This document shows, piece by piece, positions 41,539 to 50,359 of a stretch of 64,000 nt of DNA; position 1 is the first letter of the stretch, and each line of letters starts with the position of its first letter. The notes below the pieces were generated by a model. It ran no database searches. It had not been told where the DNA came from and saw only the letters and a program-made list of their open reading frames with translations. The position numbers and the translations under genes were made by a program. The stretch spans positions 29,577-93,576 of the forward strand of contig CALVHG010000002.1 in assembly GCA_944327285.1 (NCBI GenBank), read 5' to 3'. The stretch comes from an uncultured Desulfovibrio sp. GTDB taxonomy: Bacteria; Desulfobacterota; Desulfovibrionia; Desulfovibrionales; Desulfovibrionaceae.

Positions 41539-41957
41539 AAGGCGTCGAATTATCCGGGGTATGTGGCTCCGCGCCAGTCTTCCGGGCTTTGAAGAAGTAG
41601 TTTTTTGATCCGCTGATAGTTTCTTATAGAGTCTTCTGACTCGCGGGTTGTTTGGAAAAAAGGGAAATGCCCTCCCGTGGAAAGGCCGTTTTTGGGGGGG
41701 CGGGAGTCTGTTTTTTAGGCGGGGTGTATGAAACTCCCATAGAGCGTTTTGCTATTGAAAAAAGGCAGAACGCGAGGCGGCTGCGCAGCGCCGCTCCGGC
41801 CAAAAAGTGAGTGGAAAAAAGGCTTTTTCCGCGAAACGGCAGATCGTGCGCTTTGAACCGCAAAGTGTTTTAAACCGAAAATGTTTTAGTGCGGCTATGT
41901 CTCCTTTTTCGCGGAAAAAGGCGGCTGGCCCCGATTCTCTCTTCCGGGCATCGGGGC
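41539..41957. other. Gene-free stretch before the ferredoxin promoter
   Basis: Contains the degenerate family A copy at 41740 and two hairpins just before the promoter: CCTTTTTC-gcg-GAAAAAGG (41903-41921) and CCCCGAT...ATCGGGG (41930-41957). Nothing coding is visible in 41539-41739. Confidence 0.5.
41740..41889 (-). repeat. Family A repeat, degenerate full copy
   Basis: TAGAGCGTTTTGC to CCGAAAATGTTTTAG. Many substitutions in the head region (TGCGCTTTGAACCGC) suggest an old copy. Confidence 0.8.
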
Positions 41958-41986
41958 TTGACAGCATGCAGCACGGACGCTATGCA
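41958..41986 (+). promoter_or_regulatory. Predicted sigma-70-type promoter of the ferredoxin gene
   Basis: A consensus TTGACA is followed by a 17-base spacer and TATGCA. It leaves a leader of about 65 nt with AGGAGGAAG as ribosome site before ATG 42058. Confidence 0.75.
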
Positions 41987-42057
41987 GGGAGTACGACAAC
42001 TGTCGCGTCGGCAAAAGCGTCTGACTTTTGCAGACATCATACTTCTGGAGGAAGACA

Positions 42058-42246
42058 ATGGGCTACAATGTGAATGTCGATACCGACAAGTGCGTGGGCT
42101 GTGGTGAATGCGTGGACGTGTGCCCCGTGGAAGTGTACAAGATCGAAGACGGCAAGTCCGTGCCTGAAAACGCCGAAGAGTGCCTGGGCTGCGAATCCTG
42201 CGTGGAAGTGTGCGAAGCCAACGCCATTTCCGTTGAAGAACAGTAG
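42058..42246 (+). CDS. 2[4Fe-4S] ferredoxin
   Basis: 62 residues, very acidic. Two cluster motifs are present: CVGCGECVDVCP (residues 12-23) and CLGCESCVEVCEANA (about 42-56). In the second motif the usual Pro after the last Cys is Glu. Each provides the four cysteines for a 4Fe-4S cluster. It serves as a low-potential electron carrier, for example for pyruvate:ferredoxin oxidoreductase or hydrogenases in sulfate reducers. A consensus promoter and two terminators bracket it as a single-gene unit. Confidence 0.96.
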   Translation: MGYNVNVDTDKCVGCGECVDVCPVEVYKIEDGKSVPENAEECLGCESCVEVCEANAISVEEQ

Positions 42247-42258
42247 TCGTCTCTTCGG

Positions 42259-42292
42259 GAGGGCCGCCAGAGCGGCCTCCTGATAGTTTTTT
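42259..42292 (+). terminator. Intrinsic terminator after ferredoxin
   Basis: GGCCGC pairs with GCGGCC, extended by weaker pairs, and TTTTTT follows after a short spacer. Confidence 0.75.
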
Positions 42293-42293
42293 G

Positions 42294-42332
42294 GTGCCGC
42301 CGGGTGCGAGAAGCGCCTGGCGGCACTTTCTT
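42294..42332 (+). terminator. Second terminator hairpin after ferredoxin
   Basis: GTGCCGCC pairs with GGCGGCAC, followed by TTTCTT. The T-run merges into the TTAGAGC start of the next family A repeat. Confidence 0.75.
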
Positions 42333-42478
42333 AGAGCGTTTTGCCAGTGAAAAAGCAAAGCGCGAGGCGGCGGAACAGCGTCGCCCGGCCCGGAGTGAGC
42401 GGAAAAAACGCGTGTTTGCCGCGAAATGACAGGCCGTATGGTTTGAAATGCGAAGCGTTTCAAACTGAAAATGCTCCA
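42332..42478 (-). repeat. Family A repeat, first of a tandem pair
   Basis: TAGAGCGTTTTGCC to TGAAAATGCTCCA. The next copy begins at the same base where this one ends, sharing the junction CTCCAGAGC. Confidence 0.93.
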
Positions 42479-42623
42479 GAGCGTTTTGCCTTTGGAAAAG
42501 GCAAAGCGCGAGGCGGCGGCGCAGCGCCGCCCGGCCCAAAGCGAGCGGAAAAACCGCGTTTTTTCGCGAAGCGACAGGCCGTATGGTTTGAAATGCGAAG
42601 CGTTTCAAACTGAAAATGCTCTA
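42478..42623 (-). repeat. Family A repeat, second of a tandem pair
   Basis: AGAGCGTTTTGCC to TGAAAATGCTCTA. Same orientation as its neighbour but with a different tail hairpin loop and central arms, so it is not a recent duplication of it. Confidence 0.93.
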
Positions 42624-42659
42624 ACGGTTCGCTCTCCCGTTGCGGCGGGACAGGGGCGC

Positions 42660-43343
42660 ATGAGAAAAGGCATGATACCCGATCTTACTCCCATTTTTCA
42701 GGAATACGAACGCCTCCGCAGCAGCGCCGATGCGCTTTTTGAAAAGATCCGCAGCGATTTCCCCAGCTGCGTCAGCTGTCGCGAGGGGTGCAGCGACTGC
42801 TGCAACGCCCTCTTTGATCTGCCGCTGGTCGAGGCCATGTATATCAACAGGGCCTTTGGCGCAAAGTTCGGCTACGGTCCTGAACGGTCCGCCATACTGG
42901 AGCGGGCCTCGGATACGGACCGCCAGCTGACGCGCATCAAGCGCGATCTTTTCCGCGCCGAAAAGGCCGGCGAAGCGCCGGAAAAAATCATGGAAGACGC
43001 CGCCCGCATCAAGTCCCGCTGCCCGCTGCTGGGGAGCGACGATCGCTGCGTCCTTTATGAAGCGCGTCCCATCACCTGCCGCGTTTACGGCGTGCCTACT
43101 GCCATCGGCGGGCGCGGCCATGTCTGCGGTCTGGCCGCCTTTGAAAAGGGCTCGGCGTATCCGACCGTGTTCATGGACAAGATGTATGAGCGCCTTGACG
43201 CCCTGAGCCGCGATATTCAGCAAACCGTGGGCAGCCGTTTCACCGAGCTGCATGAAGTGTATGTGCCCTTGTCCATGGCGCTGCTGACCAGCTACGATGA
43301 AACCTATCTGGGCATAGGTCCCGCTCCCCGCGAAAAGGCCTGA
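42660..43343 (+). CDS. YkgJ family cysteine-cluster protein
   Basis: 227 residues from ATG 42660 (AGGGG upstream); ATG 42672 is an alternative. The frame runs back through the family A repeat to 42471, but that part is repeat-derived. Cysteine groups are CVSCREGCSDCCN (about 37-49), CPLLGSDDRCVLYEARPITCRVYG and HVCGL, the pattern of the YkgJ (Fe-S/zinc-binding) family. The biochemical role is unknown. A conserved-looking small gene and a TPR gene follow on the same strand, suggesting a three-gene unit. Confidence 0.88.
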   Translation: MRKGMIPDLTPIFQEYERLRSSADALFEKIRSDFPSCVSCREGCSDCCNALFDLPLVEAMYINRAFGAKFGYGPERSAILERASDTDRQLTRIKRDLFRAEKAGEAPEKIMEDAARIKSRCPLLGSDDRCVLYEARPITCRVYGVPTAIGGRGHVCGLAAFEKGSAYPTVFMDKMYERLDALSRDIQQTVGSRFTELHEVYVPLSMALLTSYDETYLGIGPAPREKA

Positions 43344-43428
43344 TGCTTCCGTGCGCGTCACGCGCGGCCTGCGGCTCTTTTGCGTCGCGGCCCGGCGTGT
43401 TCCCCGGATTTTTACAAGGAGATTTTCC

Positions 43429-43830
43429 ATGCCGCACTTGTTCGGCTCCATTCCGGCGACTGTCTTTCGCGACGGGACGCCGCAGCAGCTCACCGATGAT
43501 CAGGAAGAGCAGAAACGCCAGATCTACGAGCGCATGAATCCCCGCCGGCGCAAGTTTGTCGATCGTATCGGCTATGACAACTGGGACCCCTTCCAGAAAC
43601 CCAATGATCCGCTCGATTTGCGCATGGACGTGACCAAGCGCACCACGCAGCAGCTGGTGCGCGAGTTTTTGCAGCAAGCGGCCAAAAAAGGCCAGTACAG
43701 CAACGATTACGCCCGCGGCGCGCTGGAGTGCGCTCTCGGCGTGGTAAACCGGGACGAGAAATACCTGGGCACGCTGGATTTTTGCCTCTGGTATCGTGAC
43801 CTCCTGAAAAAGGAAGGACATCTCCTATGA
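43429..43830 (+). CDS. Hypothetical protein upstream of the TPR gene
   Basis: 133 residues from ATG 43429 with a strong AAGGAGA ribosome site. The protein is charged and soluble (ERMNPRRRKFVDRIGYDNWDPFQKPNDP; residues 35-62), without membrane segments or metal motifs. I do not recognise the family. Its end overlaps the TPR gene by ATGA, so the two are translationally coupled and probably act together. Confidence 0.78.
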   Translation: MPHLFGSIPATVFRDGTPQQLTDDQEEQKRQIYERMNPRRRKFVDRIGYDNWDPFQKPNDPLDLRMDVTKRTTQQLVREFLQQAAKKGQYSNDYARGALECALGVVNRDEKYLGTLDFCLWYRDLLKKEGHLL

Positions 43831-44456
43831 AAGACCGTTACGACGATATTGACGAGTACATCGCCGATCTCAAGAGCGAGATCGAGGCCAACGATCAGTG
43901 CGCTACCCACTACTACAATCTTGGTCTCGCCCTTCTGAGCAAGCGCGATTTTGTGGGCGCGGAAGGCGCTCTTCTGCAGGCTGTGCGCAATTCGCCGCAC
44001 CTTGCCGAAGCCTATGTGCAGCTGGGCGGCATTTGCCTTGAACGCGGCGATCTGGACGGCTGCCTGCGCTACAACGAAGAAGCCGCCAACTGTCGCGCCA
44101 AGTTCCCCGTGCCCTGGAGCAATATCGCCTTTGTGCATCTGCAGCGCGGCAATCCCGACAAGGCCATCACGGCCCTGAACAAAGCCCTGAAATGGGACCC
44201 TGATTTTGTGCAGGCGCAGAATGCTCTGGCTACGGCCTATTTCATGAAGGGCGAGCTGGACGCCTGCGAAAAGCAGTGCAAGGCCATCATCGAAAAGCAG
44301 CCCGGCTTTGCCCCTGCGTGGAATAATCTGGCTCTGTGTCATCTGGATCAGGGCCGTGTTGCCGAAGCCCGCGATGCCGCGGCCAAGGCTGCCGAACTGG
44401 GCTTTGAAGTGCCGCAGGGCCTTCTTGACGAGCTGGCGGCCGCTCAACAGGCCTAG
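43827..44456 (+). CDS. TPR-repeat protein
   Basis: 209 residues with about four to five tetratricopeptide repeats: ATHYYNLGLALLSKRDFVGAE, PHLAEAYVQLGGICLERGD, PVPWSNIAFVHLQRGNPDKA, VQAQNALATAYFMKGELDA and APAWNNLALCHLDQGRVAEA. There is no signal peptide, so it is cytoplasmic. TPR domains mediate protein-protein contacts; the partner is unknown, but the overlapping upstream gene is the first candidate. A clear terminator follows. Confidence 0.9.
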   Translation: MKDRYDDIDEYIADLKSEIEANDQCATHYYNLGLALLSKRDFVGAEGALLQAVRNSPHLAEAYVQLGGICLERGDLDGCLRYNEEAANCRAKFPVPWSNIAFVHLQRGNPDKAITALNKALKWDPDFVQAQNALATAYFMKGELDACEKQCKAIIEKQPGFAPAWNNLALCHLDQGRVAEARDAAAKAAELGFEVPQGLLDELAAAQQA

Positions 44457-44479
44457 CCTTTTTTCCACTGTCTTGCGAG

Positions 44480-44522
44480 GGACGGAAAGCTCTTTCTGAG
44501 AGGGCTTTCCGTCCTTTTCTTT
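44480..44522 (+). terminator. Intrinsic terminator after the TPR gene
   Basis: GGACGGAAAGC pairs with GCTTTCCGTCC around 13 bases and is followed by TTTTCTTT. Confidence 0.92.
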
Positions 44523-44542
44523 GGCAACTTTTTGTATCGGGC

Positions 44543-44689
44543 TAGAGTGTTTCAACTTTGAAAAAGGTGAAACGCGAGGCGGCGGCACAGCGCCGCTCGG
44601 CCCAAAGTGAGCGGAAAAACCGCGTTTTTTCGCGCAACGACAGGTCGTATGGTTTGAAACGCGCAGCGTTTCAAACTGAAAATGCTCTA
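44543..44689 (-). repeat. Family A repeat, full copy
   Basis: TAGAGTGTTTCAAC to TGAAAATGCTCTA. It lies beyond the terminator in the convergent gap between the TPR gene and the MFS exporter. Confidence 0.93.
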
Positions 44690-44840
44690 AGGCTGCCCCG
44701 TGATGTCCTTTTCGCAGATATGCAACAGCGCGTCGCTTCCAAAGATCAGTATTCGGGAGCCGACGCGTTGTCTTTTTGTCAGGGGACATTTTTCAGATGC
44801 TATCCTTCAAAGAGATAGCTGCCGATATTCCCGCAGTCCC

Positions 44841-44925
44841 AGAAAAAGCGCGCTGGGGAAGAGATGGGGGGCTTGGGGGGAAGGGAAACCCCTCTCGCGC
44901 AAGCAGAGGGGTTTCCCTTCCCCCC
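44841..44925 (+). repeat. Family B repeat, full copy
   Basis: AGAAAAAGCGCGCTGGGG, GATGGGGGGCTTGGGGGG, then AAGGGAAACCCCTCT / AGAGGGGTTTCCCTT. It ends 29 bp from the MFS stop codon. The 150 bp between it and the family A copy show nothing beyond a weak GCTATC/GATAGC hairpin. Confidence 0.92.
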
Positions 44926-44953
44926 AAAAAAGAATAACCGCCCAAGGCGGGCG

Positions 44954-46141
44954 TCAGTCCGCGAAGCCGCGGGCGACCGCCAGCCGCCAGCCGACAAGGC
45001 TTGCGACACCGGCAAGGCTGGTGATGCCGGCCATAGCCGCAACGCCGTCGCTCCAGCAGGGCAGGCTGCACAGGAACATGGAGGCGCTGCCGAACAGCAA
45101 ACCGCCGCTGTTGATGAGCGCCGTCATGGTGCCGGTGTCCGTGGAGAGCTGGTTCAGCATGAGCACGGTGGACGGCGGACGTGTGGCGCTGGAGCAGAAG
45201 CTGATGGGCGCGCACAGCAGGGCAAAGAGCACGGGATGCCAGCGCCCGGCCAGCAGCAAGCCCAGACCGGCCAGAGTAATGCAGGCGAGAAAGACGGTCG
45301 TAAAGCGGCGCAGGGGCCAGGCCGCGAACCAGCGGGCATAGCAGACCGGGCCGAGCAGGCTCATGCCGGCATTCAGGGCAAAAAACAGGCTGTAGGTCTG
45401 GGGCGAAACGCCGAACAAGCCCTGATAGACATAGGACGAGACGGCGAGAAAGGCCATGAAGGGCATGCAGACGATGGAAAATATCACGAGCAGACTGCTG
45501 AAGTTGCGTCGGGACAGCACGTAGACAATGCGCGAGAGCATGCTGCCAATACCGCCCTCCGTCCGTTCGCGCAGCGTTTCGCGCAGGAGCAGGGCTCCCG
45601 CGCCCGCAAGCAGGCCGCAGGCGGCGAGGCAGACGAAAATACCCCGCCAGGAGGTGAACTCCAGCAGCAGGCCGCCGATGACCGGCGCCAGCATGGGGGC
45701 AAGAATGGTGATGGTCTGAATCCAGGTAATGACTCTGGCCATGACCGGGCCGCGCAGCACGTCCTTGACGATGGCCAGCGACATGGCGCTGATACCGCCG
45801 CTGCCTACGGCCTGTATGCCGCGCCAGAAAAGCAGGCTCTCAATGGACGGAGAAAGGACGATGGCGATGCTGGAGATTATATAGAGGACAGAGCCGAGCA
45901 GCAGGACGGGCCGCCGTCCGGCTTTGTCGCTGTAGGGCCCCCACAGCAGCATGGACAGGGCGAAGAGCAGCAGAAAACAGCTTATGCTGAGGCTGGACAG
46001 GGCGTCCGTCGTTTGCAGGGAGGCGGCCATGCTGGGCAGGGCCGGAAGGTACATGTCGGTTGAAAGAGGCGCAAAGGCGCTAAGAGAGGCAAGGTAGACA
46101 ATAAGCCAGCGGTTGCCCGGCAGAAAAACGCGTTGAGACAT
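44954..46141 (-). CDS. Bcr/CflA-type MFS drug exporter
   Basis: 395 residues from ATG 46141, which has AAAGGA upstream; the longer frame to 46195 is less likely. Twelve hydrophobic segments are visible. The MFS signature between segments 2 and 3 reads GPYSDKAGRRPVLLLG, and the first loop has the STDMYLPALPSMA motif typical of Bcr/CflA proteins, which export drugs such as bicyclomycin or other small molecules by proton antiport. Same strand as serS, 146 bp downstream of it, with a probable terminator between. Confidence 0.92.
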   Translation of the reverse strand: MSQRVFLPGNRWLIVYLASLSAFAPLSTDMYLPALPSMAASLQTTDALSSLSISCFLLLFALSMLLWGPYSDKAGRRPVLLLGSVLYIISSIAIVLSPSIESLLFWRGIQAVGSGGISAMSLAIVKDVLRGPVMARVITWIQTITILAPMLAPVIGGLLLEFTSWRGIFVCLAACGLLAGAGALLLRETLRERTEGGIGSMLSRIVYVLSRRNFSSLLVIFSIVCMPFMAFLAVSSYVYQGLFGVSPQTYSLFFALNAGMSLLGPVCYARWFAAWPLRRFTTVFLACITLAGLGLLLAGRWHPVLFALLCAPISFCSSATRPPSTVLMLNQLSTDTGTMTALINSGGLLFGSASMFLCSLPCWSDGVAAMAGITSLAGVASLVGWRLAVARGFAD

Positions 46142-46220
46142 CTCGATCCTTTGTGAACGGCCCGACCCGGCGTCTTGCTGGGAGGGGCCGGGCAAGAGAC
46201 CGCAACAAAAGCCGGGCCTG

Positions 46221-46265
46221 AAAAAGTTCAGGGGAGGAAGGCCGTGTGCGACAACCTCCCTCCCC
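46221..46265 (-). terminator. Probable terminator after serS
   Basis: On the minus strand GGGGAGG pairs with CCTCCCC across a 21-base loop, followed by TGAACTTTTT. Confidence 0.55.
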
Positions 46266-46286
46266 GTTCAGGCATGGAATCGGGGG

Positions 46287-47561
46287 TTATTTGGGTTCGA
46301 TGACTTCCTGCCCGCCCATATAGGGGACAAGGGCCTTGGGAATGACGACGCTGCCGTCCTTCTGCTGATAGTTTTCAAGAATGGCGGCCAGCGTGCGGCC
46401 GGTGGGCAGGCCGGAACCGTTGAGGGTGTGGGCATAGGCCGTCTTGCCGCCCTTGGGCTTGAAGCGGATGTCCGCGCGGCGGGCCTGGAAGTCCTTGCAG
46501 TTAGAGCAGGACGAGATTTCCCGATAGGTATTCTGGGCGGGGAGCCAGACTTCCACATCATAGGTCTTGGTGGAACCGAAGCCCAGATCGCCTGTGCAGA
46601 GGGAAATGACGCGATAAGGCAGTTCCAGCAGTTCCAGCAGGTTGCGGGCATGGCCCACCATGATTTCCAGCTGATTCATGCTGTCGTCGGGGTGGGCGAA
46701 ACGCACCATTTCCACCTTGGTGAACTGATGCAGGCGGATGAGGCCGCGCGTATCCTTGCCGGCGGCTCCCGCTTCGGAGCGGAAGCAGGGCGTTGCCGCG
46801 CAATAGGCGCGGGGCAGATCGCTTTCGTCCAGCACTTCGCCCGCGTGCAGATTCGTCAGAGGCACTTCGGCCGTGGGGATGAGGTAATAGTCCCAGGCGG
46901 GCATTTTGAAGAGATCTTCCTCAAATTTGGGCAGCTGCCCTGTGCCGGTCATGGTAGCGCGGTTGACCATGAAGGGGGGGCAGACTTCGATATAGTCCTC
47001 GTGCAGCGTATGCTGATCGAGGAAAAAGTTGATCAGCGCGCGATCCAGACGCGCGGCCCAGCCCTGATACACGACAAAGCGGCTGCCAGCCAGCTTGGCG
47101 GCGCGGTCAAAGTCCAGACCGCACAGGGCCGTGCCCACTTCCCAATGCTGTTTGGGCGAAAAGTCAAACTCGCGCGGCGTGCCCCAGCGCAGACGTTCGG
47201 GGTTTTCCGTTTCGTCCTTGCCCACGGGAGTGCTCTCGTCGGGAATGTTGGGGACGCCCATGAGCCATTCTTCCACGGCGGCCTTGGCTGCGGCGGTCTG
47301 GGTGTCCAGCGCCTTGATGCGGTCGGACAGTTCGCCCAGTTCCGCCATCATATGGGCGGCGTCCTTGCCTTCGCGCTTGAGCTGGGCAACCTCGCGGGAG
47401 GCGGCGTTCTGTTTCTGCTTCAGGGCTTCCACTTCGGCCAGCAGGGCACGGCGACGACCGTCCAGCTTGAGAAATTCGTCCACGCTCAGGGAAGAATGGC
47501 GGTCGGCAAGGGCCTTTGCCAGCAGTTCGGGATTTTTCTGCACCAGTTTGAGGTCTATCAT
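46287..47561 (-). CDS. serS: Seryl-tRNA synthetase
   Basis: 424 residues, full length; ATG 47561 follows TAGGAG. The N-terminal coiled-coil arm that grips the tRNA long variable arm spans about residues 28-105 ([23 protein letters not shown]). The class II catalytic core has motif 2 ([22 protein letters not shown]), the serine-binding [15 protein letters not shown] region and motif 3 ([19 protein letters not shown]). It charges tRNA-Ser and tRNA-Sec. Divergent from the lipoprotein gene. Confidence 0.98.
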   Translation of the reverse strand: MIDLKLVQKNPELLAKALADRHSSLSVDEFLKLDGRRRALLAEVEALKQKQNAASREVAQLKREGKDAAHMMAELGELSDRIKALDTQTAAAKAAVEEWLMGVPNIPDESTPVGKDETENPERLRWGTPREFDFSPKQHWEVGTALCGLDFDRAAKLAGSRFVVYQGWAARLDRALINFFLDQHTLHEDYIEVCPPFMVNRATMTGTGQLPKFEEDLFKMPAWDYYLIPTAEVPLTNLHAGEVLDESDLPRAYCAATPCFRSEAGAAGKDTRGLIRLHQFTKVEMVRFAHPDDSMNQLEIMVGHARNLLELLELPYRVISLCTGDLGFGSTKTYDVEVWLPAQNTYREISSCSNCKDFQARRADIRFKPKGGKTAYAHTLNGSGLPTGRTLAAILENYQQKDGSVVIPKALVPYMGGQEVIEPK

Positions 47562-47736
47562 GAATTTGTGCTCCTACGGCATTTTCTGTCTGATCGGCGG
47601 TCTGTGGCAACGCCGGACCGGCATTGACGACGCTGCACGGTATCATCCCCGCCCCTTGCCTTGCAAGAAGGCAAAGGAACGTATATAGACATTCTCTGGA
47701 CTTTTGACAAACTTCAACCCCATGTGTGAGATGATT

Positions 47737-48318
47737 ATGAAACTGATCCGCCTTGCGCCGCTTTTTGTCCTGTCGCTGGCCCTGCTGCTTTCGGCTTGCG
47801 GCCCGAGCAATACCGTCCGTCTGCTGCCCCTGCCGCAGCCTGGGGTATCGGTGCTGCCCGCGCCCAATGCGCCGCGTATCAGTGTTGTCCCCTTTGAGGA
47901 CAAGCGCATGGATGCCAACCTCGGCACGCGCCGTGACGGTTCGGCCTTTGTGGCGACCGAAGACGTGGCCCAGTGGGTCAGCCGCGGCCTTGCCGATGAA
48001 CTGACCCGCGCCGGCCTGCAGGTATCCTATGCACTGACCCCCGGCCAGGCCCGCAGCGGCAACCCGGACTACATCATTACCGGCAAGCTGGAAGAAGTCT
48101 GGATCAAGGAAGTTTCGTCCACCGAACTGACGACCGGCATGCGCGCCACCTACGTGCTGGCCAGCCGCAGCGGCAAGGTTTCGAGCGAAACGCTGACTTC
48201 CGGCCAGAGCCGCAACGGCCTGCCCGGCGGCTCGGTTGCCGACGATCTGATGCGCCAGACCATGCTGGATCTCGTGCAGCCCATGGCCGCCAAGATCAAG
48301 CAGACGGTATCCCACTAG
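47737..48318 (+). CDS. Lipoprotein, YajG-like
   Basis: 193 residues from ATG 47737. The lipobox LLLSAC places the modified Cys near residue 21. The mature part resembles YajG-type outer-membrane lipoproteins in order: a PRISVVPFEDKR opening, VSRGLADELTRAGLQV in the middle and a regular beta/alpha layout to the end. Function is unknown in the family. Two in-frame ATGs upstream (47704, 47731) are possible but would lengthen the n-region. It is followed by an exported protein gene after 200 bp. Confidence 0.8.
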   Translation: MKLIRLAPLFVLSLALLLSACGPSNTVRLLPLPQPGVSVLPAPNAPRISVVPFEDKRMDANLGTRRDGSAFVATEDVAQWVSRGLADELTRAGLQVSYALTPGQARSGNPDYIITGKLEEVWIKEVSSTELTTGMRATYVLASRSGKVSSETLTSGQSRNGLPGGSVADDLMRQTMLDLVQPMAAKIKQTVSH

Positions 48319-48518
48319 CGCGACTGTCCGTTGAAATCATGTAGCATGCAGCAATGCCGTACCGACAGGGGCGAGCGTCGTCGCGTCGGCGCCCGCTCCT
48401 GTCGGGAGGCCCTGCCCTCGAAAACGGCCGGAAGACGGCTGGCAGGATCTGCGTCCGCGCCCCTGCGCGTGTGTCGTCATCGCTGCGCGTCCGGAGCCTT
48501 TTCCGTGCAGGTGCTTTC

Positions 48519-49856
48519 ATGCGCATAAAGCCTGCTTTCTCTTTCTGGAGCGATCGTCTTGCCCGTCGCGTTCCTTCGCGCCCTGGTCCGGGGTGCGCGG
48601 GGCGCGGCGGGCTTTTGCGTCCCGCGGGACTGTCTGTCCTTTGTCTGCTGTCGTTCCTTGTGTTCCCGCCCTGGCTGTCTGCCCGCGCTGAATCCGCCTT
48701 TGAGCCGGTGGCCTTGCGCGTTGTGGTGCCGCAGGCGGCGCAGGGAGAGGAACGCGAGATTCAGTACTGGCGGGCCGTGGGGCAGGGCTGGCTGCGCGCG
48801 CTGGCTCTGGTCGCCCCCCGGTTGCCCGGCGTCGGAGAGATCGCGGCTGGCCCTTTCCCCGCGCAGTTTCGGCTGGCGCTGGCGGCGGCCGCCAGCGATA
48901 TTTCCCGCGGAGCGCTCCGAGTCTGTGAGCCGCCGTCCGAGCCGGGCGTGCCTCTGGATACGGCGGGGACGCCGTCCATGTGCGTGCTTCGTCCCGGCGC
49001 AATCACTATCACCGTGCGCGCCCTGCCTGACGCCCGCGACCGTATTTCGCGCCTGCTGGCGGACAATGAGCAGGCGGCTGTCTGGCAGCGCCTTCTGACG
49101 GAAATGGAGCAGGCGGTGCGGATTCTCGGCACGGATGGCGCGGACGCGGAGCATCGGCGCGCTGCGGCATGCGCCGTGCAGGCCCTGCTGGGTGACGTGC
49201 GGCAGCTTCTGCCGGAAGCGGCCGATGGCTGGCTTGCCGGAGCGCAAAGCATGCCGTTGCTGGAGGATCTGGCGGAGCGCGTGCCGGAAAGCGCCCTTGT
49301 GCGTCTGCTGCTGGCGGAGGCGCGTCTGCGCGCGGGCTTGCCGCAGCAGTGTATGGAGGCTGCGTCGGCGGCGTTGCGCCGTGCGCCGGATATGACGCGG
49401 GCGCGCTATGTGCGCGCGCTGGCGCATTGGCGTTTGCAACAGCTGGCCCTTGCGGAGGAAGATCTGGATGCGGCCCTGCGGGCAACGCCCGCGCCGGTGG
49501 GGTCCGCGGCGCACGACGCCCGGCGGCGCGGCATTTTGCGCGCCCGCGGGGCGCTGCGTATGCTGCGCGGCAATACCGAAGGCATGTGCGAGGATTTGAC
49601 GGCCGCCTGTGCGCTGGGGGATTGCGAGGGGCTGGCTGCGGTGCGCGGGCGCGGGCAGTGCCTGCCGCCCGACGGGTTGCCGGACTCGGCGTCGGACAGT
49701 CTGCCGCCGCGTCTGCCTGCCCTGGATGTGGAAGCGCGGCGAGATGTGCCTGTCTGGCCGCCGGTAACGGCGGAAACGGCGCGCGCCGTGGCTCGTCAGG
49801 TGCCGGTGCGTGTCTATCCCCTGCCTGATCCTTTTGTTTTTTCTCCGAGGCCCTGA
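48519..49856 (+). CDS. Exported protein with TPR-like helical region
   Basis: 445 residues from ATG 48519. An N-terminal signal sequence of unusual length (basic n-region of about 30 residues, then AGLSVLCLLSFLVFPPWLSA) ends near residue 56. The mature part is Ala/Arg/Leu-rich; residues 240-350 look like tetratricopeptide-type helices (SALVRLLLAEARLRAGLPQQC, TRARYVRALAHWRLQQLALAE). It ends in a Pro-rich tail. The family is not recognised. It shares a TGATG junction with the next small gene, so they are co-translated. A later start within the n-region is possible. Confidence 0.72.
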   Translation: MRIKPAFSFWSDRLARRVPSRPGPGCAGRGGLLRPAGLSVLCLLSFLVFPPWLSARAESAFEPVALRVVVPQAAQGEEREIQYWRAVGQGWLRALALVAPRLPGVGEIAAGPFPAQFRLALAAAASDISRGALRVCEPPSEPGVPLDTAGTPSMCVLRPGAITITVRALPDARDRISRLLADNEQAAVWQRLLTEMEQAVRILGTDGADAEHRRAAACAVQALLGDVRQLLPEAADGWLAGAQSMPLLEDLAERVPESALVRLLLAEARLRAGLPQQCMEAASAALRRAPDMTRARYVRALAHWRLQQLALAEEDLDAALRATPAPVGSAAHDARRRGILRARGALRMLRGNTEGMCEDLTAACALGDCEGLAAVRGRGQCLPPDGLPDSASDSLPPRLPALDVEARRDVPVWPPVTAETARAVARQVPVRVYPLPDPFVFSPRP

Positions 49857-50194
49857 TGCGTGATCCTCTTATAAAGGCTTACGGGCATGTCTACCCTGCC
49901 GACGCCGCGCTGGAAGATGCGCTGCGCGTCGCGCTGGCGGACGCCCTGCCCGATAATGATGACATTCCCCTGCTGGAGCGCGACGGCGACATGTTGCGTA
50001 TTTCCTTTGAAGGAAGCTATTTCCCCGAAGATGAAGTGGTTGCCGCCCTGCGCGCGGCCACAGGCATGCCGCAGGGCAAGCTGGACGTGCTTGATCTGGA
50101 AAACTGGCGCATGACGCGCCATGCCTTTCGTGACGGCGTGCTGCATTCCAGCGCCGCGCCGCTCAACAACGTGCTGGACTATTCCGGGCATTAG
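49856..50194 (+). CDS. Small hypothetical protein
   Basis: 112 residues, acidic and soluble, with a compact alpha/beta pattern (IPLLERDGDMLRISFEG, EDEVVAALRAATGMPQGKLDV). No motif is recognised. The start codon overlaps the stop of the exported TPR-like protein (TGATG). Its stop TAG is the first triplet of a family A repeat. Confidence 0.75.
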   Translation: MRDPLIKAYGHVYPADAALEDALRVALADALPDNDDIPLLERDGDMLRISFEGSYFPEDEVVAALRAATGMPQGKLDVLDLENWRMTRHAFRDGVLHSSAAPLNNVLDYSGH

Positions 50195-50310
50195 AGCGTT
50201 TCACCTTTGAAAAAGGCGAAACGCGAGGCGGCGGCACAGCGCCGCCCGGCCCAAAGTGAGCGGAAAAAACCGCTTTTTTCCCGGAAACGACAGGCCGTAT
50301 GGTTTGAAAA
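50192..50310 (-). repeat. Family A repeat, copy lacking the head end
   Basis: TAGAGCGTTTCACC to CGTATGGTTTGAAA; the last 28-30 bases of the element are missing. The TAG ends the small hypothetical gene. It lies 50 bp before argB. Confidence 0.9.
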
Positions 50311-50359
50311 GTGATGTTACTTTGTTTCATTCGTTGCTGACATACAGGGAGAGAAGACT

